In this document: positions 6,881 through 11,132 of the stretch, one piece after another
Numbering within the stretch: position 1 is the first letter of the stretch
Layout: every line of letters starts with the position of its first letter
NCBI GenBank assembly: GCA_027625205.1
Contig: JAQBVZ010000010.1
Span: forward strand, 1 to 11,132
Direction of reading: 5' to 3'
Length of the DNA: 11,132 nt
DNA from: Chloroflexota bacterium
Lineage (GTDB): Bacteria; Chloroflexota; Dehalococcoidia; Lucifugimonadales; Australimonadaceae
The notes under the pieces: model-generated
Databases searched by the model: none
The model's input: only the letters and a program-made list of their open reading frames with translations
What the model was told of the DNA's origin: nothing
Translations under genes and position numbers: made by a program

Positions 6881-7656
6881 GCCACCGCGATAGGTCTCTC
6901 GCTCTTTGACGTCGGTGGTTTCTTCCCGGGGCAGATCCTCTCGCCAGCAATGGTCTCACACAGACCCTGACTTGAAGCGCGGCCAATGTTGATGGCGGGG
7001 CCGGTCCTGACGCCGGGCCAAGCCCCGAACGCGTCGTTCTGAGTGATAGTGCTAGGAGTCGCTTCTATCAGCTCGTTGGCGTTGAAGCGATCAGTGAAGA
7101 AGCCGCTGCCTGCCCATTTGCCGGTCTGTCCGTCAAATATGACGGTGTAGCTGGAACCCTGGGAGCCAAGAATGCGGTTGCCAGTCACAGCAAGGTATCG
7201 CCAGCGAGGTGCAAAGTCACGATTGGCGTCTGCAAGCGCCACCTCGTGCTTGCCAACCACCTGGGTTTCATAGGCCGTTATGCCCTGAATCTCTCGCGGC
7301 TGTCCGAGCATGACTTGGAATAAGCCCTCGTCGTCGCTGGTGCTACAGCCGCTGCGTTGGTTGCAACTCCTGTCCGTATACGACCACCGAAACTCCCAAA
7401 AATCGCCTGTGTCAATCGCAAAATCGAAACCGGGGAACAACGGGCTTGGAGTAGGTGAGAGCCCAACGGTGGACGTCGCCGTTGGGCTGGGGGTCTGCCC
7501 AGGCCTGGGCGTGACATCAGGTGTCCGCGTTGGGCCGGAATCGTTGGCGGTAGGCGTTTGCAGCGCAGGCTCACAGGCTGCTGCCACAAGGACGACGGCG
7601 CAGAGAAGCGCTAGAAGCCCCAAGGTGCGGGTGAGCGGATTTAAGCGAAAGCCCAA
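6793..7656 (-). pseudogene. N-terminal fragment of a secreted lipoprotein, frameshifted near 6925
   Basis: Exported, probably lipid-anchored protein of unknown function. Residues 1-28 are a signal peptide with a lipobox-like end, VLVAAAC with Cys28; Ala rather than Leu occupies the -3 site. A Thr/Pro/Ser linker follows (about 33-75, with TPTAN, TPSPTATST and SPTPSP), then a globular segment with DFWEFRWSYTD and paired cysteines (Cys98/Cys104, Cys233/Cys242) that may form disulfides. The genuine sequence runs to about Gly244; the remaining 43 residues of this frame are basic, Pro/Ser-rich and out of register. The start codon is TTG at 7656 with no evident Shine-Dalgarno; an in-frame TAG lies about 36 nt upstream, so a true ATG start does not exist in this frame. 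Upstream is a divergent VOC gene. Confidence 0.7.
6925..6931 (-). other. Frameshift site in the lipoprotein gene (CCCCGGG run)
   Basis: Reading TGC CCC GGG on the minus strand keeps the N-terminal frame (ICPG); the C-terminal frame resumes with GAA GAA ACC (EET) beginning at the last G. One base is therefore missing relative to an intact gene. Either a real one-base deletion or a base-calling error in a C/G run would do this. Nothing around it looks like a programmed slippery site with a downstream stimulator. Confidence 0.7.
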
Positions 7657-7719
7657 CGTTAAGTGTAACGCACCATAGCCAGCCAGCTAAGTTCCAACAG
7701 GGTCAGCTATCCGCGTCAC

Positions 7720-7736
7720 CATGTAATGCGTACATG
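7720..7736. promoter_or_regulatory. Perfect dyad CATGTA-N5-TACATG in the divergent intergenic region
   Basis: A 6-bp perfect inverted repeat with a 5-nt spacer, centred at 7728 between the minus-strand lipoprotein gene (start 7656) and the plus-strand VOC gene (start 7803). It sits where the -35 region would lie relative to the TAGAAT candidate -10 box at 7753, so it could be an operator for a dimeric regulator. No regulator gene is adjacent. Confidence 0.35.
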
Positions 7737-7752
7737 ACACCTTCCGCTGGAG

Positions 7753-7758
7753 TAGAAT
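7753..7758 (+). promoter_or_regulatory. Candidate -10 box of the VOC gene
   Basis: TAGAAT matches TATAAT at five of six positions and would give a leader of about 38 nt. No good -35 box is present at normal spacing (ATGACA at 7734-7739 is only 13 bp away), so the promoter is weak or activator-dependent. Confidence 0.25.
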
Positions 7759-7802
7759 CGCCCCGCATACGGAATCTCCGCAACGGAATCAAGGAGGCTG
7801 CC

Positions 7803-8243
7803 ATGGGGCTGCTGAGCATAGAAGGTGTCACGCACTGGTCCATCCCAGTGAACAATTTGGAACAATCTGAAGAGTTCTACGGAGACTTGCTTGGGCTTGA
7901 GTCGCTGGGAAGGCTTGGCGATTCTGGCATGGCATGTTTCAGCGTTGGTGAGCACAGGATTCTGATTTGCCAGCGCGATCAGCCGGTTGAAAGCGTGGAG
8001 GCCCAGAACGCTCCAGCCCACCACTCCTTTACGGTGACACCGGAAATTCTGGAACAGGCATGCAAGGTCTTCCAGGAAAAGAACGTCCGCATACTGGCTC
8101 TTTACTATCGCAAGCAGGGCTTCTTCACAGGGCGAGAACTCTATTTCCTAGACCCCAGCGGCAACAGGCTTGAGTTGCGCGACCCCACCTGGAAAGACGG
8201 TATGCCTGAGCCTTCATACGAGGAAGCGGGGCAGGCGAGTTAG
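7803..8243 (+). CDS. VOC-superfamily (glyoxalase/bleomycin resistance/dioxygenase fold) protein
   Basis: A 146-residue cytoplasmic protein of the vicinal oxygen chelate superfamily, with two beta-alpha-beta-beta-beta modules. Module 1 has THWSIPVNNLEQSEEFYGDLLGLE (10-33); module 2 has HHSFTV (73-78) and the hallmark ELYFLDPSGNRLEL (112-125). The expected metal ligands are present: His11, His73 or His74, and Glu124. The general pattern (H...H...E with FLDPSGN) fits metal-dependent VOC enzymes such as glyoxalase I, FosA/FosX or ring-cleavage dioxygenases, but the exact reaction cannot be assigned. The start at 7803 is chosen over an in-frame ATG at 7734 because AAGGAGG (7791-7797) lies 5 nt before it and the family domain begins there. 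It faces the protease remnant convergently with 26 bp between the stops. Confidence 0.88.
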   Translation: MGLLSIEGVTHWSIPVNNLEQSEEFYGDLLGLESLGRLGDSGMACFSVGEHRILICQRDQPVESVEAQNAPAHHSFTVTPEILEQACKVFQEKNVRILALYYRKQGFFTGRELYFLDPSGNRLELRDPTWKDGMPEPSYEEAGQAS

Positions 8244-9046
8244 GCCGCGCCTTTGGTGAGGCTTTCCGCCTAGGGCTCAAAGCGGAAGCTATGTGCTAAT
8301 TGATCAATGTTGCCTTGATGCAAGTCCCACTGGCTAGGCCAGGAGAATTGCTCAATGAAGTAGCCGTCGCTTCCTACGAAAAATGCTAACCACCTCTCGC
8401 GATATTCGGTCAGTTCATCAATGATGGCTGCTTCTACCTCAAGAGCGAATTTCGCTCCTGAGGCTTGAGGTGCGCACACGACTCTGCGGCTAAAGATAGT
8501 GGCGGAGTCTCTCAAATCAGAATACAAGTCTACGAAGCTATTGAGTGTGTGTGTCCCCCTAGCAACGGGTGGGTAGAAAAAAGCTCCGGCTGTTGTAGTG
8601 AAATTCGAGGTAATGGGTAGTCCCGTTTCCTGCTCTATGCCAAATGAAACTAATCCCCCCACGTCGGGCCGGTTAACAAGGCCTGAACCACTGGGAATTG
8701 TCAAATAATAGCCATAAATGTTCTGGCGATACACGCTGCCTTCAGCTGGCTCTGGGAAGGGTTGGCAAATCAAACCACCAGATTTCATCTCGGTTAGGTT
8801 GTCGGCAAGTTCTGCGATGGAAACCGCGAATCCCAGGCCCTCAATTCCACTACCAACGTATTTGGAAGTGTTTATGCCTATGACGTTGCCTGAACGGTTA
8901 AGCAGTGGGCCACCACTGTCACCAGGATTCAGCGAGGCGTCGGTCTGGATCTGTGTCATTCCAAACCGTTCGACTTCGCGGATGGCTGAGGGAAATCTCC
9001 CCAGGGCGCGGTATCCTGCCGCCGCCGACAAGGCCCGCGTGAGAGA

Positions 9047-9061
9047 TGGTGTGGTGTGGTG
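9047..9061 (-). repeat. Three tandem copies of TGGTG inside comM
   Basis: Three perfect back-to-back TGGTG units (plus-strand reading). The conserved protein sequence [11 protein letters not shown] is encoded if only two units are present, so the third unit is a 5-bp tandem duplication, the kind that replication slippage makes. It is the second of two compensating frame changes in this gene. Confidence 0.75.
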
Positions 9062-9163
9062 CGGTGAGCGGTAGGGCCGACTGGCGAGGACTGGCGTGTC
9101 CGACGGCAGCAGCCCGCTGATGCTGTAAATCTTGGTGGTCTCCAGTGACTCGTCCGGCGTCAT

Positions 9164-9170
9164 GGGGGGG
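9164..9170 (-). other. Homopolymer G7 (C7 on coding strand) frameshift site in comM
   Basis: The family sequence LPPMTP requires CTG CCC CCC ATG, that is six C residues before ATG; seven are present. The extra base shifts comM by +1 until the TGGTG triplication restores the frame. It may be true slippage or an assembly/base-calling error. Confidence 0.7.
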
Positions 9171-9899
9171 CAGGATGGAGCGCAGGGCACGGGCCAATAG
9201 CGTCTTGCCGCTTCCTGGCGGGCCTGTCATCAGTACGTTATGCGCGCCAGCGGCGGCCACCTCCAATGCGCGTTTGGCGTGCTCCTGCCCACGGATTGAG
9301 GACAGGTCTGAGTCCCCGACCGAAAGGTCAGTAAAAGGCAACTGCGGGGATGCCTGGAAGGGTGCAATTTTCACCTCTCCCCGTAGGTGCGTTACAAGCT
9401 GGCTGAGGGATGCTGCGGGTAATACCGTCACGCCTTCCACCAGGCTTGCTTCCAGTGCGTCCACCTCCGGCACGATTACCGTCAGCAGGCCGTGGTCACG
9501 GGCCACTGAGACCATGGACAGCACGCCGTCGGTATGGCGCAAATGTCCTTCCAGCGATAGCTCACCCAACAGTGCCATGCCGGTGAGGTCAGGCGGCACC
9601 TGCCCGCTGCTGCCCAGGATGCCGATGGCGATTGGGAGGTCGTAGGAAGGGCCTTCCTTCGTGAGGTCAGCCGGGGCCAGGTTGGCCGTGATGCGCCGCA
9701 TGGGGAACTCGCCGCCGGAGTTGCGTATGGCGGCACGGACTCGCTCGCGGGACTCCTGCACAGCGGTGTCCGGCAGGCCCACGACTGTAAAGGCGGGCAG
9801 CCCTGGGGCTATGTCCACCTCAACTTCAACAATCGCGCCATCCAGCCCTATGACCGCGCAGGTATTTACCTTGGTCAGCATGAGTCCTCCGCAGCCGCC

Positions 9900-9927
9900 A
9901 TTCTAGCGCGCAAAGGCTGGCAGTCAA
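9900..9927 (-). promoter_or_regulatory. Sigma70-type promoter of comM
   Basis: On the minus strand TTGACT (9927-9922) and TAGAAT (9905-9900) are separated by 16 bp; each matches its consensus at five of six positions. The expected transcript start is near 9893, leaving a very short leader of about 12 nt that just contains the GGAGG ribosome binding site (9890-9886) before the ATG at 9881. Confidence 0.6.
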
Positions 9928-10008
9928 CGTGAGTTTGTCAGAGATGGTTACAACGGCGAGGCTGTGTCTCCTGCGTGAGAGGGCCGGGGTTGAGGACTGA
10001 AATCGTAT

Positions 10009-10039
10009 CTGACGCCGAATGAGCATCGCATTAGATAAT
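10009..10039 (+). promoter_or_regulatory. Weak candidate promoter upstream of the cupin gene
   Basis: GATAAT (10034-10039) matches the -10 consensus at five of six positions. CTGACG (10009-10014) matches the -35 consensus at four of six, with a long 19-bp spacer. It would give a leader of about 90 nt before the ATG at 10135. Confidence 0.3.
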
Positions 10040-10092
10040 GGCTAACCTTTATGGTAGCGTGTAGCTATCCTGTTGATGGCCTTGAGCCCCCA

Positions 10093-10114
10093 AATGGGAA
10101 ACTTACCACCCATT
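10093..10114 (+). other. Hairpin-forming inverted repeat in the cupin leader
   Basis: AATGGG (10093-10098) and CCCATT (10109-10114) form a perfect 6-bp stem with a 10-nt loop, about 20 nt upstream of the cupin start codon. It could affect ribosome access or be a protein-binding dyad; it is short enough to be chance. Confidence 0.25.
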
Positions 10115-10134
10115 GGAAGCGCAGAAAGAAGTTT

Positions 10135-10434
10135 ATGACATACATCGACCCAACCGAAGTATCTGCCGACAATTACAAGACGCTGTGGGAGGATGGTAAC
10201 CGCCGATTCGTGGAGATGGTTCTGAAGGCTGGCGAATCCGACACTGAGCACTCACACCCAGATGAGGTCGTATATTTCGTCACCGGAGAGAAGGTCCGCA
10301 TTTACGCCGAGGGCGCCGATAATATGGAGGCAGAGCTACCCGACGGTTTTGTCATGCACCATGAAGCTTGGACACATCGCGTCGAGAACATCGGTGCCAC
10401 AGAGGTTCGCGTTATCATCTTTGAGACAAAGTAG
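10135..10434 (+). CDS. Small single-domain cupin protein
   Basis: A 99-residue cupin, one conserved beta-barrel. Cupin motif 1 is GESDTEHSHPDEVVYFVTGE (33-52), with His39, His41 and Glu44 as expected metal ligands. Motif 2 is GFVMHHEAWTHRVENIG (71-87), with His81 as the fourth ligand and the HxxxN ending; the usual PxG of motif 2 is absent. Single-domain cupins of this size may be dioxygenases, isomerases, or small-molecule binders, so the reaction is not assignable. The ATG at 10135 is preferred to an in-frame ATG at 10051 because the extra 28 residues (basic, Pro-rich) have no cupin character and the domain begins close to this Met; the ribosome site is only a purine-rich AGAAAGAAG, so the call is not certain. 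The gene stands alone between comM (divergent) and an MFS gene (convergent, 76 bp away). Confidence 0.8.
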   Translation: MTYIDPTEVSADNYKTLWEDGNRRFVEMVLKAGESDTEHSHPDEVVYFVTGEKVRIYAEGADNMEAELPDGFVMHHEAWTHRVENIGATEVRVIIFETK

Positions 10435-10510
10435 CGCACTGGCTCGGAGCTACCTTAGGCGACCAACAGAAGCTGTACCAATGTACGGGTTGTGGCTTCC
10501 CATGTAATGG

Positions 10511-11132
10511 TTACGACTGCGAGGCTGCATCCGCTGCTTTGGAAGCGTTAATGGAGGGCGCAAGCAGCCAGTTGTATAGCACTGGCGAGGCGATGCCCAG
10601 CCCAATGAGCAGCCCGCCGCCAATCCACAATGCTTCAGAAGCCCCTAAATATTCAGCAATGAAGCCGAAGATGAGGGGTACGAATAGCTGTCCCAACGCC
10701 CAATAGAGCGCCGCGACTGACATGGCGACTCCCCGTTGTCCAGGGAGGCTATTCCCTGCGGCAATTGCCGGATAGACCGCACGCAGGATGCCAAAGGTAG
10801 CGCCAACAACAAGGATGACCAGCGCTGCGGCCCAGACTGCGCTCCCCGCTACGGTGGTAGCTATGGTGAACACGCCCGTCAGCACCAGGCTGACGGCTAT
10901 CAGCCGACGTTGACCCATGAAGGCAACGATGGTGCCGAAGCTAAAGGCCACGACCACAATCCCCACCGCGTTGACGGAACGCAGTCCACCAATGAGTGCT
11001 TCCCCAAAGCCAACCTGGGTGAAATACACGGGATAAATGGCCGTTACAAGCGCGGCTGATAGAGACGCGGAAACTGCAATGATGCCCGCCATGACAATGG
11101 GCCTGGAGCGTAGTAGATGGGGCACGGGCGCA
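10511..11132 (-). CDS. MFS transporter, C-terminal half (5' end beyond window)
   Basis: 206 visible codons coding for six hydrophobic helices (about residues 11-35, 44-70, 75-93, 97-120, 131-156 and 164-188, counted from the GTG at 11125), which matches helices 7-12 of a major facilitator. The PHLLRSRPIV start looks like the loop entering helix 7, the frame stays open up to the window edge, and a six-helix MFS is unusual, so the GTG at 11125 is probably internal. Features: YFTQVGFGEALIGGLRSVNAVG, the GQRRLI loop, the helix 10 stretch ATFGILRAVYPA, and LPGQRGVAMSVAALYWALGQ before helix 11. It is not closely similar to the two tandem carriers at 668-3224. It ends in a polar Ser/Ala tail. Substrate unknown. 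Confidence 0.8.
   Translation of the reverse strand, partial: APVPHLLRSRPIVMAGIIAVSASLSAALVTAIYPVYFTQVGFGEALIGGLRSVNAVGIVVVAFSFGTIVAFMGQRRLIAVSLVLTGVFTIATTVAGSAVWAAALVILVVGATFGILRAVYPAIAAGNSLPGQRGVAMSVAALYWALGQLFVPLIFGFIAEYLGASEALWIGGGLLIGLGIASPVLYNWLLAPSINASKAADAASQS

Larger units (their letters stand above)
8270..9190 (-). pseudogene. Truncated HtrA/trypsin-like serine protease fused to comM sequence
   Basis: An open frame of 306 codons, but only residues from about 68 onward (8270 to roughly 8989) are protease. They carry the S1C/HtrA catalytic-serine segment: [21 protein letters not shown] with Ser92, then GNVIGINTS and [11 protein letters not shown]. The domain's N-terminal half, with the catalytic His and Asp and any signal peptide, is missing. 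Residues 10-46 are instead comM-derived ([20 protein letters not shown]...RSPHH), and 47-67 are comM DNA read out of frame. A C-terminal domain of about 155 residues follows ([44 protein letters not shown]) that I do not recognise; it could be a ligand-binding or PsbP-like sandwich. The GTG at 9190 is inside comM and is not a credible start. As a protease it should be inactive. Confidence 0.7.
8919..9881 (-). pseudogene. comM: comM/yifB Mg-chelatase-like AAA+ ATPase, 3'-truncated and carrying two indels
   Basis: ComM (YifB) is a hexameric AAA+ helicase that promotes branch migration during natural transformation; intact members have about 500 residues. Here residues 1-239 are normal: MLTKVNTCAVIGLDG start, FTVVGLPDTAVQESRERVRAAI (31-52), TANLAPADLTKEGPSYDLPIA, IRGQEHAKRALEVAAAGAHN, and Walker A GPPGSGKT (220-227). 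After [11 protein letters not shown] a one-base insertion in a seven-C run shifts the frame for 35 residues; the other frame there reads the expected [18 protein letters not shown]...SRPYRS. A 5-bp insertion then restores register at [25 protein letters not shown] (276-300). Right where the Walker B segment should begin, comM similarity stops and 20 unrelated residues run to a stop. Promoter, GGAGG 4 nt upstream and ATG are intact. Non-functional as it stands, unless this is an assembly artefact. Confidence 0.85.

Noticed and set aside
7734..7802. Earlier in-frame ATG for the VOC gene
   Set aside because: No ribosome binding site precedes it, and the extra 23 residues are not part of the VOC fold. 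The ATG at 7803 has AAGGAGG in ideal position.
8244..8269. GCCT-N6-AGGC between the VOC and protease stops as a bidirectional terminator
   Set aside because: The stem is only 4 bp with no T-run on either side; too weak to call.
9826..10026. Minus-strand open frame of 66 codons upstream of comM
   Set aside because: It crosses the comM promoter and start in another frame, is Arg-rich and has no ribosome site or domain character.

Overview
The window comes from a moderately GC-rich bacterial genome with short intergenic gaps. By protein style (long 'YGW'-type MFS carriers, a fused electron-transfer flavoprotein, a Thr/Pro-linker lipoprotein with a PPC-like domain) I would guess an uncultured Chloroflexota lineage of the Dehalococcoidia/SAR202 type. 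That is inference from family resemblance only. No rRNA, tRNA, CRISPR array or transposase is visible.

Left part (1-6230), all on the minus strand. In transcription order: an EamA/DMT transporter (5238-6230); a single-chain EtfB-EtfA electron-transfer flavoprotein of 617 aa (3270-5123) behind a plausible extended -10 promoter; two tandem MFS carriers of identical length, 424 aa each (1950-3224 and 668-1942, 7 bp apart), 45 bp downstream of the ETF gene; then a DtxR/MntR-type metalloregulator (1-589) that runs off the left edge. The ETF gene and the two carriers look like one transcription unit. A reasonable reading is uptake of organic acids coupled to flavin-based oxidation, but no dehydrogenase is in view to name the substrate.

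Middle part (6296-8243). A minus-strand lipoprotein gene is broken by a one-base frameshift at a C/G run (6925-6931); its two halves together encode about 453 aa with a C-terminal PPC-like domain. Divergent from it is a plus-strand VOC/glyoxalase-fold gene (7803-8243) with a strong ribosome binding site. A perfect 6-5-6 dyad lies in the gap between them.

Right part (8270-11132). A minus-strand comM/yifB (Mg-chelatase-like AAA+ ATPase) gene with an intact promoter and start carries two mutually compensating indels (a G7 tract and a triplicated TGGTG). Near the AAA+ Walker B region it joins abruptly to the 3' part of an HtrA-like serine protease gene that has lost its catalytic His and Asp. This is either a real deletion fusion or an assembly chimera. 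A small plus-strand cupin gene (10135-10434) and the C-terminal half of another MFS transporter (10511 to the right edge, minus strand) close the window.

The points most worth a second look are the comM-protease junction with its compensating frameshifts, and the fused ETF with atypical flavin-site motifs next to duplicated carriers. I found no clear evidence of a wholly new system.
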